Of a DNA stretch of 15,558 bases, positions 1 through 8,177 are shown one piece after another. Source of the DNA: JAQUGA01 sp964521105 (GTDB lineage Bacteria; Bacteroidota; Bacteroidia; Bacteroidales; WCHB1-69). The DNA lies in assembly GCA_964521105.1 (NCBI GenBank), contig CAZFPO010000065.1:1-15558 (forward strand). The letters are read 5' to 3'. The notes beneath the pieces are model-generated. The model saw nothing but the letters and a program-made list of their open reading frames with translations, made no database searches and was not told the DNA's origin. Numbering within the stretch: position 1 is the stretch's first letter; every line of letters begins with the position of its first letter. A program made the translations under genes and the position numbers.

Positions 1-367
1 ATTTTCGGATTAACAAAATGTCGGAATGTGCTTTCACACTATGGATAATTACAGGTTTTTTAAAATGTTCCGACACCGTTAATTGAGCTTTAAAAAACTT
101 CTCTTGGAGTTCATATTTTGTTTCAATTGCTCTGTCGATGCCAATTTCACCAATGGCTTTGACATTCGGAAAATTCATATTCTGCATTAATGTGGTTAAC
201 ACAGTTTCGATTTTATGATCTGCTAAATGCCATGGATGCAAACCAACACTATAACAATCTTCGGAAGGAAGCGTGTCGAAAAAGGAATGATTATAAAGTG
301 TTGAATCTGATTTTTGAGTGCCCGTTTTATGAGCGTGAATGTTGATGAAATCTGCGGTAGAAAACAT
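1..367 (-). CDS. TatD-family metal-dependent hydrolase (5' part only)
   Basis: The reverse strand reads open for 122 codons from the ATG at 367 to the window edge, so the 3' half of the gene is missing. Visible TatD-type features are a metal-binding HxH near the N-terminus (INIHAHKT, H11/H13), VGLHPWH (residues 41-47), AIGEIGID with the expected Glu at 74, and KPVIIHSVKAH with a metal-ligand His at 109. The family (TIM-barrel amidohydrolase fold) includes TatD 3'-5' exonucleases, usually about 210-260 residues in Bacteroidota. The HAHK variant in place of the more usual HCHLD makes a TatD-like paralogue as likely as TatD itself. The protein should be cytoplasmic. It is divergent from the secreted-protein gene at 642 and probably unrelated to it. 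The family call is secure; the exact substrate is not. Confidence 0.88.
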   Translation of the reverse strand, partial: MFSTADFINIHAHKTGTQKSDSTLYNHSFFDTLPSEDCYSVGLHPWHLADHKIETVLTTLMQNMNFPNVKAIGEIGIDRAIETKYELQEKFFKAQLTVSEHFKKPVIIHSVKAHSDILLIRK

Positions 368-409
368 TTTAAAGATTAAATTTTGTTTTTGATAACATGA
401 TTTATAAAG

Positions 410-417
410 CAAAGATA
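410..417 (-). promoter_or_regulatory. Putative -7 box for the TatD-like gene
   Basis: On the minus strand this reads TATCTTTG, a match to the Bacteroidetes -7 consensus TAnnTTTG, about 43 nt upstream of the ATG at 367. No clear TTG -33 box is seen at the usual distance, so the call rests on the -7 element alone. Confidence 0.4.
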
Positions 418-547
418 TAAAATTGTTTTTTTGCTCACATCTTTTATTTGAAAAATCATTTATTTCGATAATTTTTAGCAGAATTATATTAACTATAAAT
501 CCCAAATGAAATTTAATTTCTCTGTTTTAAAAAAAACCATCTTTTTC

Positions 548-577
548 TTGCAATTAATAAAATATATTGTATATTTG
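548..577 (+). promoter_or_regulatory. Bacteroidetes-type promoter for the 1311-aa gene
   Basis: A TTG at 548-550 is followed after exactly 19 nt by TATATTTG at 570-577. This is a full match to the Bacteroidetes -33/-7 architecture. Transcription would start near 583-585, giving a leader of about 57 nt before the ATG at 642. This is the best promoter in the window. It could drive the whole 642-9499 block if the internal hairpins allow read-through. Confidence 0.65.
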
Positions 578-641
578 TGATGTACTAAATTTTACTTAAA
601 TTCATGTAGAAAATAATTTATATTCTTTAATTGTAAATACT

Positions 642-3600
642 ATGAAGAAAAAATTTCATGGCTTAATTATAAAGAGCGTTTTTTTATGCACCATTGTTCT
701 ATTCTTGTTGCCATTTGTTGGCAAAACACAAAGTAGCTGTCAAACTGCTGTTACTTGCAGATTAGATAGTTTAACCCAATTCACAATCAGCGATACAGTT
801 TTTTGGTTGAAATTTACAGCTCAATCATCAAGGCTCGAAATGTTTGTAAATAGTTTAGACACAATTGAAGGCTCAATAATTAATTCAATTCAACTTTTTA
901 CAGGGAATTGCAACCAACTTTCGTTAATAACACAATCAAAAAATAGTTTATTTTCAAATTCATTAATAAAAAATAACGAGTATTTTATAAAATTAAATAG
1001 ATCAACAACAACTATTTCTAATTATGAAATAATGTCGATAACTCTATTGGACTCTTCAATGTATTCTTACCCATGGATAGATAGTATTAGTTGTCCACCA
1101 TCACCATTAGGATGTGAATGTATTAGCAATAATACCTTTTCAAATTTTACTGGAGTTAATTATGGTGCTAATACATTAGTGTTTCCTTATAATGCAATTT
1201 GGGCTGGCAAGGTTTGTGGCTGGCATGCACTGAGAGCTACACCTGGCATTCAATGGATTTCTTATACAAGAGGGTATCTTACATACAGAGAAGCATTTTG
1301 GACAAAATTAAAAAATACAGTAGCTGAACGCGATTATTTCTTTGAAATTAATTATAATAACACTGCTGGCTTGGATTTTATTGGAAACGAAAAAATATAC
1401 ATTTATCTTTCAAACAATAATTTAATGTCATATTCCTTAAATCATGATTTATTAGTGTCACACGATTATTTCCATCTACCTTTAGCCAATGATTTTGAAA
1501 TTGCAAGTTTCGGTCATTATAATGTTGCTCAAACGACTAATTACAAATATAATTATAAGATTTTCACACTGCCTTTAAATTACACCAATAGCAATTTATA
1601 TGTGTTTGCAGACACAACCATGAATACGCACGTACAAAGAATATCTATGAAGCCAATAATTAAAGATACTCTATTTTTATGCATCGGAAGTAGTAATAAT
1701 TTAATTTTGAATGTTAGTAATGCACCAAACCAACGCGTTTATTGGGATAATGAAATTTATAATGGTAATTCTACCCGTCAAGTTACAGCTCCTGGCGAAT
1801 ATTGGGCTATTGTTACGCACAATGATTCATGTAAAGTTAAGAGACATTTATTTATCGTTTCCGATTCGAATATTGTTATTTCAGGTAATCATAACACCTG
1901 CGACTCCATTACTAATTATAGCATTACTAATCCAGTGGCAAACCAAATATATCATTGGTCAATAACACCTTCAAACACAGGAACAATAACACAGAATAAC
2001 AATACAAACATAACCGTAAGGTGGTATAGTAACAACATGTCAGATTCCATCCCATCATTTTTAAATGTTGTAAATAATTGCGGTGATACCATACATTTTA
2101 AAATTTGGAAATGTTGCAACAAAACACCTCTATTATTTTCGGATTCTATTATTACAGCTAATTTTCCTAATGGAGACGTTTATATAAATGGCACGATAAT
2201 AATTAATGCTAATATAACTCAAACAAACACAAATTTTTTTATGGGACAGGAAGCTAAGATAATTGTAAACCCTCCATACACTTTCAGTTTTAGCAATAGG
2301 TCAATCGAAGCCGGATGTAATTATATGTGGGACGGAATTTATTTAAGCAGCTCGCAAAGTAGCATGATTATTCAAAATGCCGGACATATCAACGATGCAT
2401 TTAACGCAATTGTATCAGAAAATGGAGCTCCAGTTGTAGTTTCTAATACGGTTTTTAATAAAAACTTAAAAGGTATTGTGGTTAAAAATAACACCGGAGC
2501 AAACAATATTTCGATTACAAATTGCAAATTCTTTTCTGCAACTGACGATTCAGGAATTACACCTTCAAATCTCAAACTACCATACAATAGCCGAAGAGGT
2601 ATGACTGGAATAGAAATTAATAATGTAGCAAATGCTCAAATTGGAAATACAAGCTTGGCATACCGAAATACCTTTAGTAATTTAGATTTTGGAATAAATA
2701 TAAAATCTTCAAACGTTAACATTTATAATAATATATTTTACAACTTTTCTTTAGTTGGAACTAATACAGGGTATGGAGTTTATATTGAAGGTAATAATTT
2801 AAATCAATATTCAGTGAATGTTGGTGGTTATAATACCGTAAGTGCTAGATACTCAAACCTGTTTTTCAATTGCAATTATGGAATTTATCAAATAAATCCA
2901 ACAAATTTAAAAGTGGTTTGTGATACATTTTCAATAATCCAAAACACCGCAGTTTCAATTTTATCAAATCAAAACCGAAATATTGAATTTACAAAAAACT
3001 TAATTAATACAGCTATTAAAGGATTGTATGTTATAGATTTTGCAAATACTCGCTTAATAGTTGACTCAAATACCCTTGTTAATGTTTCTAACTGTGGTTT
3101 GTATGCAGCAAATGCCACGCAACAAGAGTGTTACGGTGCTACTTTCCGTAAAAACAGAATTTCAGGCACTTTCTTAGATGGGATTTTCATAGGCAATGTA
3201 CTTGCCCGTAGTCTTATTCCAATCCCACCCTCAGGCGGATATGAAAGGTCAATACCTTATTTATATGGAAATACAATAACATTAAATTCGTATAATGTTA
3301 GTACTAATGTTTATAGAGGTATTTGTGTTGAAAACTGCAATAAAACTTATCTCGAAGATAATAATGTAAGTACAACACCAGCATACTCCATTACAACAGA
3401 AGCACAAGCTGTGAAATTAAACGGCATATATGTATCCGCTTCGCCATATACCACTTTTTGCATGGATACCATTACAAAATTTGGTATGGGAATTCGCATG
3501 AGCGGACTTTGCTCGTCTTCAAAACTGTTGGTAAACAAAATTGAGTCGAACTTTTATGGTGTGCGTTTAGATGCTGCTACAATTGGCAATCAGGGTAATA

Positions 3601-4577
3601 CTGCTTTACGGTGGGTGTATCGCAACTCATGGACTTTCCCTTATGTTATTGGTCGATATAGAGTACAGGGTACTGTTGCAACAAGTACTTCATGGTTTTA
3701 TGACTATAGTGCGGTTTCGACAAATTACACTTTAATAAATAATCCATTAGAATATTCAGTTACTGGTGGTTTTGTTTCATCATCTATTTCTATTCCAGTT
3801 CCACAATCATGTCTTGGTTATGATGGTGTTATTTGGATTCCAGTTAGTGGTGGCTTTGGCAATGGAATGAGCAATGGTGCCGAGAGTGAAGAGATTTTAA
3901 ATACCGAAAATTTCACGATGAATTCGGAGGAAAATCTTTATTATCAAGCGGCTTGCAATTATTTGCAAAATCATTCGTTTGCTCAAAATGCAAATGTTGA
4001 CGACAATATGTTGCAAACTACATCTATTGAACAATTTTACGAAATTGACAAATTAATTTCTGAAAATCGTATAGAAGAAGCCATAGTAGCAAATCGGTCA
4101 ATTTCGCCAGTGAATTTAATTGAACAAAACCATCAAACAGCCAATGCCATTTACTTGCAAAGCTGGGCAAAAGGTCGTTTTGAACTGACAGATGAAGAAA
4201 AAGTTATTCTGTTGGATATAGCAAATCAACCACATATAAAAGGTGGTTATGGTGTGTTTACTGCATGGATAATGCTTGGTCGAACATATCAAAATGAGAT
4301 TATCAACCCTAAAAACTTAATTAATTTAATTGAAACTGATACACCCATCATTTATCCTAACCCTTCTCGAAATCAAATTACTATTACAAGAACTTCCGAG
4401 ATTAAGTATGTGATAGTTTGTGATTTACAAGGTCGAGAAGTTTTTAAACAGACAAACGCATCAGGTGATGAAATAATTTTGATGAATACATCAAAACTTA
4501 AAAAAGGTGTTTATTTTATTACATTGATAAATAGTGATCTTTCAGATAAAATTGTTGAAAAACTAATAATTGAGTAA
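642..4577 (+). CDS. Large T9SS-secreted beta-helix protein (protein A)
   Basis: The 1311-residue protein begins with a Sec signal peptide (MKKK, then a hydrophobic run to about residue 30). Domains by eye: a PPC-like beta domain (about 31-140); a divergent copy of the jelly-roll-like domain found in the three downstream B proteins (about 150-330, anchored by YREAFWTKL near 215 versus YREAIQTKL in B1); an Ig-like domain (about 335-410); a PKD-like domain (about 415-495, ending in a CC pair). Next comes a long right-handed parallel beta-helix (about 505-990), seen as repeated NxIxxNxF / GIYVxxN rungs. A helical segment near 1097-1220 contains GGYGVF, and a T9SS type A sorting domain (about 1236-1311) carries IIYPNPSRNQ, LQGREV and KKGVYF. 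T9SS would deliver it to the cell surface or medium, where the tail is removed. Beta-helix folds often bind or cleave polysaccharide, but no catalytic residues can be assigned. Its last 155 codons are duplicated at 5922-6386. Confidence 0.9.
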   Translation: MKKKFHGLIIKSVFLCTIVLFLLPFVGKTQSSCQTAVTCRLDSLTQFTISDTVFWLKFTAQSSRLEMFVNSLDTIEGSIINSIQLFTGNCNQLSLITQSKNSLFSNSLIKNNEYFIKLNRSTTTISNYEIMSITLLDSSMYSYPWIDSISCPPSPLGCECISNNTFSNFTGVNYGANTLVFPYNAIWAGKVCGWHALRATPGIQWISYTRGYLTYREAFWTKLKNTVAERDYFFEINYNNTAGLDFIGNEKIYIYLSNNNLMSYSLNHDLLVSHDYFHLPLANDFEIASFGHYNVAQTTNYKYNYKIFTLPLNYTNSNLYVFADTTMNTHVQRISMKPIIKDTLFLCIGSSNNLILNVSNAPNQRVYWDNEIYNGNSTRQVTAPGEYWAIVTHNDSCKVKRHLFIVSDSNIVISGNHNTCDSITNYSITNPVANQIYHWSITPSNTGTITQNNNTNITVRWYSNNMSDSIPSFLNVVNNCGDTIHFKIWKCCNKTPLLFSDSIITANFPNGDVYINGTIIINANITQTNTNFFMGQEAKIIVNPPYTFSFSNRSIEAGCNYMWDGIYLSSSQSSMIIQNAGHINDAFNAIVSENGAPVVVSNTVFNKNLKGIVVKNNTGANNISITNCKFFSATDDSGITPSNLKLPYNSRRGMTGIEINNVANAQIGNTSLAYRNTFSNLDFGINIKSSNVNIYNNIFYNFSLVGTNTGYGVYIEGNNLNQYSVNVGGYNTVSARYSNLFFNCNYGIYQINPTNLKVVCDTFSIIQNTAVSILSNQNRNIEFTKNLINTAIKGLYVIDFANTRLIVDSNTLVNVSNCGLYAANATQQECYGATFRKNRISGTFLDGIFIGNVLARSLIPIPPSGGYERSIPYLYGNTITLNSYNVSTNVYRGICVENCNKTYLEDNNVSTTPAYSITTEAQAVKLNGIYVSASPYTTFCMDTITKFGMGIRMSGLCSSSKLLVNKIESNFYGVRLDAATIGNQGNTALRWVYRNSWTFPYVIGRYRVQGTVATSTSWFYDYSAVSTNYTLINNPLEYSVTGGFVSSSISIPVPQSCLGYDGVIWIPVSGGFGNGMSNGAESEEILNTENFTMNSEENLYYQAACNYLQNHSFAQNANVDDNMLQTTSIEQFYEIDKLISENRIEEAIVANRSISPVNLIEQNHQTANAIYLQSWAKGRFELTDEEKVILLDIANQPHIKGGYGVFTAWIMLGRTYQNEIINPKNLINLIETDTPIIYPNPSRNQITITRTSEIKYVIVCDLQGREVFKQTNASGDEIILMNTSKLKKGVYFITLINSDLSDKIVEKLIIE
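4113..4577 (+). repeat. 3' end of protein A, source copy of the frag1 duplication
   Basis: This 465-nt stretch aligns without net gaps to 5922-6386. The first ~200 nt are close to 90% identical by eye, and the sorting-domain half is less similar. Homology begins at AATTTAATTGAACAAAAC in both copies. It appears to continue past the stop codon (TAAATCA in both) into the ATAAAGCC core of the terminator hairpins. Confidence 0.8.
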
Positions 4578-4592
4578 ATCAAAATTAACTTT

Positions 4593-4638
4593 CCGACATA
4601 AAGCCCTTTGGGCATTATGTCGGACTTATTGCTTTTTT
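4593..4638 (+). terminator. Intrinsic terminator after protein A
   Basis: CCGACATAA (4593-4601) pairs with TTATGTCGG (4615-4623). An inner GCCC/GGGC stem lies beyond one A-A mismatch, with a TTT loop. A run of six T (4633-4638) follows and directly touches the B1 start codon at 4639. The hairpin could end A's transcript. Because it leaves no room for a promoter downstream, it must also lie in the leader of any B1 transcript. Confidence 0.75.
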
Positions 4639-5904
4639 ATGAAAAAGTTATTAATAATTATACTAAATGTATTTATTTTACAATGTTATCCTCAAAACTT
4701 GATTAAAAACCCAAGTTTTGAGGATTATTATAGTTGCCCATCAGAAATTTCTCAAATTGATAGTTCTAAATATTGGACATCTGGTTTAAATGAATGCAGC
4801 TCTGACTATTATCATACATGTATGCTAGTTAATAATAATCCAGGGTCACTAGAATTTGAATGTTTGACAAAACACAAAGGCAGAACCGGTTTTGCCTTTG
4901 CTGGAATAATTTTAGCTAATAAATTTTACACACAAGAAAACAATCAAATAAATTATAGAGAAGCAATACAAACAAAACTATATCATCAATTAATAAGTAA
5001 TAATTGTTATACTGTTGAGTTTTATTTTAAATTTTACGGATTTTGGTGTTCACCAAATTCAAGCCATATAAACTTTGCTATTAATAGTTTTGGTGCATTT
5101 TTGAGTCAAGATTCAATAGTATACGATAATCTTTTTTCAGAAACAATTTTCACACATGCTCCTCAAGTCAAATTTAATGAATTTACTATTAGTGATTCGA
5201 TAAACTGGAAAAAAATATCGGGTAGTTTTTTTGCAAATGGTAATGAACAATTTATTACTATTACAAACTTTTCTACAAATGATTCTACTCAATTTGAATT
5301 TAGCCCATATTTAAATTCTAATTCTGATTCACTTTTTGGTAATTTTAGTTATTACATCATCGATGATGTTTCTGTTTACCCATGCGATGCACCGGTTTAT
5401 TTTGCAGATGCAGGAAAAGATACCTGTGTAAAGCATGGAAGTAGTATAATTTTGGGTTTACCCAATCATGATGAGTATTTGTATTGGTGGATAAACGGCA
5501 ACACTGGTGATACAATTAGCAGGCAAAGTCAAATTGTGGTTTCTCCACAGGTTACAACAAAATACATTTTAGTACAAAAAGATTTTAAATTTGACGAAAC
5601 CCGCGACAGTATTACTGTTAAAGTTGGAAATTGTAATGGCAGTCCCGATTACAGAGGAGTGGATTTTGAAATATTTCCAAATCCAAATAATGGGAATTTC
5701 CAAGTGAGGTTTAATACTTCAATACCGGATGGTGCAATATTGCAATTGCATGATATGCTAGGTCGTATCATTGGCGAATATAAACTTGATGGTTCGGGAA
5801 ACACAGCCAGTCTAAATATCGAAGTTGCTCAAGCTATTTATTGTGCCACTGTTATAATTCCAAATGTTTTCAAAAAAAGTGTAAAAATTGTAGTAGTCAA
5901 TTAA
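4639..5904 (+). CDS. T9SS-secreted NPSFE-domain protein (B1)
   Basis: The ATG at 4639 is chosen because it begins a proper signal peptide (MKKLLIIILNVFILQ). An in-frame ATG at 4570 would only add 23 residues encoded by the terminator hairpin. The product is 421 residues. The signal peptide is followed by QNLIKNPSFEDYYSCP, the opening of a jelly-roll-like (galactose-binding-like) domain of about 240 residues. That domain ends in the conserved W..ISGSFFANGNEQFITI block and YYIIDDVSVYPCDAPVYF. Then comes a short Ig-like domain (ADAGKDTC, EYLYWW, QKDFKFDETRDS) and a T9SS type A tail (IFPNPNNGNFQVRF, DMLGRIIGEY). Cysteines are numerous, as expected for an exported protein. Similar NPSFE domains occur in many Bacteroidota surface proteins, where sugar or peptidoglycan binding is a guess only. 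Paralogues are B2 (6448) and B3 (8237); frag1 follows after 11 nt. Confidence 0.88.
   Translation: MKKLLIIILNVFILQCYPQNLIKNPSFEDYYSCPSEISQIDSSKYWTSGLNECSSDYYHTCMLVNNNPGSLEFECLTKHKGRTGFAFAGIILANKFYTQENNQINYREAIQTKLYHQLISNNCYTVEFYFKFYGFWCSPNSSHINFAINSFGAFLSQDSIVYDNLFSETIFTHAPQVKFNEFTISDSINWKKISGSFFANGNEQFITITNFSTNDSTQFEFSPYLNSNSDSLFGNFSYYIIDDVSVYPCDAPVYFADAGKDTCVKHGSSIILGLPNHDEYLYWWINGNTGDTISRQSQIVVSPQVTTKYILVQKDFKFDETRDSITVKVGNCNGSPDYRGVDFEIFPNPNNGNFQVRFNTSIPDGAILQLHDMLGRIIGEYKLDGSGNTASLNIEVAQAIYCATVIIPNVFKKSVKIVVVN
5347..5417 (+). repeat. 71-bp near-identical segment, B1 copy
   Basis: This matches 7144-7214 in B2 with a single mismatch seen (A/C in ATTACMTCATC). It encodes the junction between jelly-roll and Ig-like domains (YYxIDDVSVYPCDAPVYF). 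Surrounding sequence is much less similar, so the identity is local. Confidence 0.75.
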
Positions 5905-5915
5905 TAAATAGAAAA

Positions 5916-6386
5916 ATGCTAAATTTAATTGAACAAAACCACCAAACAGCCAATGCCATTTACTTGCAAAGCTGGGCAAAAGGACGTTTTGAGCTGGCCG
6001 ACGAAGAACGAACGATCTTAACGGATATTGCAAATCAATCGCATATAAAAGGAGGTTATGGTGTTTTTACTGCATGGATAATGCTTGGACGAACATATCA
6101 AAATGAAATTATTAAACCTAAAAATGCTATACATAAAATAGATGCTTTATTACCATCTATTTATCCTAATCCAGCACATAATCAAATTACTATAACAAAT
6201 GCTTCGGAAATTTCCAATGTTATAATATACGATTTACAAGGGCGAGAAGTTTTGAAAAGAACGTATTATTCAACGAATGAATCCATACTTTTAAATACTT
6301 CAATTTTAAAAAAAGGGGTTTATTTTATTGCGTTTTATAATAAAGATTTTTCGAATAGAGTCATTGAAAAATTGGTAATTGAATAA
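5916..6386 (+). CDS. Orphan C-terminal T9SS fragment (frag1)
   Basis: The ORF has 156 codons from the ATG at 5916, 11 nt after the B1 stop. Its upstream sequence is A-rich (AATAAATAGAAAA), consistent with Bacteroidota translation starts. From residue 3 the product matches residues 1158-1311 of protein A: NLIEQNHQTANAIYLQSWAK, GGYGVFTAWIML, then a complete type A sorting domain (YPNPAHNQITIT, LQGREV, KKGVYF). It lacks a signal peptide, which T9SS substrates need to reach the periplasm. It may therefore be a relic of a duplicated A gene, or a cytoplasmic by-product. The frame stays open upstream to 5841, in the -1 frame relative to B1. Codons remain intact and differences from A are largely conservative, so decay is recent or absent. 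A small translated gene coupled to B1 cannot be excluded. Confidence 0.55.
   Translation: MLNLIEQNHQTANAIYLQSWAKGRFELADEERTILTDIANQSHIKGGYGVFTAWIMLGRTYQNEIIKPKNAIHKIDALLPSIYPNPAHNQITITNASEISNVIIYDLQGREVLKRTYYSTNESILLNTSILKKGVYFIAFYNKDFSNRVIEKLVIE
5922..6386 (+). repeat. Second copy of protein A's 3' end
   Basis: This is a collinear copy of 4113-4577, equal in length (465 nt). It includes the GGYGVF helical segment and the full sorting domain. The 5' boundary lies only a few nt after the frag1 start codon. Confidence 0.8.
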
Positions 6387-6401
6387 ATCATAGATAACCA
6401 T

Positions 6402-6438
6402 GCTGAATAAAGCCGATAAGGCTTTATTCAGCCTTTTT
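6402..6438 (+). terminator. Intrinsic terminator after frag1
   Basis: A perfect 13-bp stem, GCTGAATAAAGCC (6402-6414) with GGCTTTATTCAGC (6420-6432), has a 5-nt loop and a T5 run (6434-6438). The B2 start codon at 6448 is only 15 nt beyond the stem. An in-frame ATG at 6400 would translate through the hairpin and is rejected as the B2 start. Confidence 0.8.
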
Positions 6439-6447
6439 AGTTTTAAA

Positions 6448-7695
6448 ATGAGAAAAGTGTTCATAATTTTTTTTGCATTATTTTCAATTAATAGTAATGC
6501 TCAAAACTTGGTTAATAATCCAAGCCTAGAGGAGTATAGTATGTGCCCAAATACTTTTGCACAGATTGAATTAGCCAATTTTTGGCATGCTGGATGTGAA
6601 TACGGAATAAGTACTGAGTATTACAATTCTTGCATGTTAGATGGTAACCCAGAGCATTTTATCACATATGCATTGACAAAATTAAAGGCTAATACAGGCA
6701 ATTCAAATGCAGGGTTGGTATTATTTTGTTATTCAAATGAAGGGATGTCTGAAGTTAGAGAATGTTTATCCACAATGTTAAAACAAAAACTAGATTATAA
6801 TGTTTGTTATACTGTAATATTTTATATTAGATTTTTCAATTACTATACTTTTTTATCTTTAAATGGTTTAAATTATGCGTCAAATAAAGTAAGTGCATTT
6901 CTTTCACCAGATTCAATAATATATCCAACACCTGGATTTACTAATTTATTTTCGTTACATCCACAAGTAAATTACACTGGAGATGTGTTAAATGATACTA
7001 CAAAATGGGTGAAGGTTCAAGGTAGTTTTATTGCCAATGGTGATGAACAATGGATTCATATTACAAGTTTTGTACCTGATGATTCTGTAACTTTATACAT
7101 GCTCCCGTCACTTGCTCATTTAATAGATTCTTCTTATATGCCAAGTTATTACCTCATCGATGATGTTTCTGTTTACCCATGCGATGCACCGGTTTATTTT
7201 GCAGATGCAGGAAACGATACTTGTATAAAGTCTGGAAAGAGTGTAACTTTAGGCTTACCAGAGCGGGATGAGTATTTGTATTGGTGGATAAATGGTAATA
7301 CAGGCGATACAATTAGCCGGCAAAGTCAAATTGTGGTTTCTCCACAAATTACAACAACTTTTATACTGGTGCAAAAAGATTTTAAATTTGACGAAACACG
7401 AGATACTATAACCATAAATATTGATCCCAATTGCTCTTCAATAAGTGAATCGGAATTTGTAATATATCCCAATCCCAACGATGGTAATTTTCAGGTTCGA
7501 TTTAACAGACTTGTTCCCGAAGATGCAATACTACAATTGTTTGACATGCTCGGCAGACAAATTGGCGAATATTTGTTAACTGGCAACGGAAATATTGCAT
7601 TTCTCAGTATTGAAATGGCAAAATCACTTTATTATGCAAAAGTTATAGCTCCTGACTTTCAAACAAAAAGTGTAAAAATTGTGATAGCTGAATAA
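6448..7695 (+). CDS. T9SS-secreted NPSFE-domain protein (B2)
   Basis: The start at 6448 gives a clean signal peptide (MRKVFIIFFALFSINSNA) followed by QNLVNNPSLEEYSMCP. Starting at 6400 would place 16 hairpin-encoded residues first. The product is 415 residues with the same order as B1: a jelly-roll-like domain (NVCYTVIFYIRF; GSFIANGDEQWIHITSF; YYLIDDVSVYPCDAPVYF), an Ig-like domain (GNDTCIKSGKSVTLGLP, EYLYWW, NGNTGDTISRQSQIVVSP) and a type A sorting domain (YPNPNDGNFQVRF, DMLGRQIGEY). It differs from B1 and B3 in the linker before the tail (DPNCSSISESEF in place of VGNCNGxPDYxG). Its last ~220 nt are nearly identical to B3, while its domain junction is nearly identical to B1. frag2 follows after 11 nt. 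Confidence 0.88.
   Translation: MRKVFIIFFALFSINSNAQNLVNNPSLEEYSMCPNTFAQIELANFWHAGCEYGISTEYYNSCMLDGNPEHFITYALTKLKANTGNSNAGLVLFCYSNEGMSEVRECLSTMLKQKLDYNVCYTVIFYIRFFNYYTFLSLNGLNYASNKVSAFLSPDSIIYPTPGFTNLFSLHPQVNYTGDVLNDTTKWVKVQGSFIANGDEQWIHITSFVPDDSVTLYMLPSLAHLIDSSYMPSYYLIDDVSVYPCDAPVYFADAGNDTCIKSGKSVTLGLPERDEYLYWWINGNTGDTISRQSQIVVSPQITTTFILVQKDFKFDETRDTITINIDPNCSSISESEFVIYPNPNDGNFQVRFNRLVPEDAILQLFDMLGRQIGEYLLTGNGNIAFLSIEMAKSLYYAKVIAPDFQTKSVKIVIAE
7144..7214 (+). repeat. 71-bp near-identical segment, B2 copy
   Basis: Partner of 5347-5417 in B1, with one mismatch by eye. The matching region of B3 (about 8953-9020) encodes nearly the same residues but with many synonymous changes. Confidence 0.75.
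7465..7686 (+). repeat. 222-bp near-identical sorting-domain segment, B2 copy
   Basis: This aligns gap-free with 9269-9490 of B3 and shows about 11 differences by eye, roughly 95% identity. It covers the T9SS sorting domain. B1's sorting domain is much more divergent. Confidence 0.8.
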
Positions 7696-7706
7696 AATAA
7701 AAACTT

Positions 7707-8174
7707 ATGAAAGCCGCAAACATTCTTCATCTAAATTCATGGGCACAAGGACGTTTTAATCTCACAGATGACGAATACACTACGCTACTGGACATTGCAC
7801 AACAGAATTATATCAGTGGCGGATACGGTGTTTTTGGAGCGGAAGTAATGACTCAACGATTTGAGAAAAACAAATCTGATAAAAATCAGTTGAACTACCA
7901 TCCAATTTTAACACCGAACAATCATGAAAATGAAATTACATTGTATCCTAATCCTGCAAACGGAAGTGTATTTATTAATTCAACACAGATACTGGATAAT
8001 GCTAAAGTAGAACTATTCTCTATTGATGGTACACTTGTTTATGGTTGTTCTGTTGCCTCCAATTCCGGGAAAGCTTACCAATTAAATATTTCAATGCTAA
8101 AGGCTGGTATTTACTATTGCAGAGTTACCACATTAGAAGGAAAACAAATAAATTGTAAGCTAATCGTGTATTAA
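7707..8174 (+). CDS. Orphan C-terminal T9SS fragment (frag2)
   Basis: The ORF has 155 codons, 11 nt after the B2 stop; upstream is A-rich. The protein starts in the middle of the same helical motif as frag1 and the end of A: KAANILHLNSWAQGRFNL versus ANAIYLQSWAKGRFEL, then GGYGVF. It continues into its own sorting domain (LYPNPANGSVFIN, LKAGIYYCRV). It is clearly more diverged from A than frag1 is, so it came from an older duplication or a different A-like gene. There is no signal peptide. An in-frame TAA at 7698-7700 excludes a -1 frameshift from B2. It is either a relic that has stayed open or a short gene translated by reinitiation. Confidence 0.55.
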   Translation: MKAANILHLNSWAQGRFNLTDDEYTTLLDIAQQNYISGGYGVFGAEVMTQRFEKNKSDKNQLNYHPILTPNNHENEITLYPNPANGSVFINSTQILDNAKVELFSIDGTLVYGCSVASNSGKAYQLNISMLKAGIYYCRVTTLEGKQINCKLIVY

Positions 8175-8177
8175 AAC

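Noticed and set aside
4570..4638. Upstream in-frame start for B1 adding 23 residues and overlapping the end of protein A
   Set aside because: The extra codons are the terminator hairpin and T-tract, and the signal peptide begins cleanly at 4639.
4639..4700. Lipoprotein signal in B1 (Cys after the hydrophobic stretch, ILQC)
   Set aside because: The residue before Cys is Gln, not Gly/Ala/Ser, so it is not a lipobox. B2 and B3 have no Cys there.
5841..5915. Programmed -1 frameshift from B1 into frag1 (A7 run at 5872-5878, open -1 frame)
   Set aside because: The in-frame heptamer is C AAA AAA, a poor slippery site. The equivalent B2/frag2 pair has an in-frame TAA at 7698-7700 that blocks the same mechanism, so it is not a shared design.
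6400..6447. Upstream in-frame start for B2 adding 16 residues
   Set aside because: The codons coincide with the 13-bp terminator stem, and the signal peptide begins at 6448.
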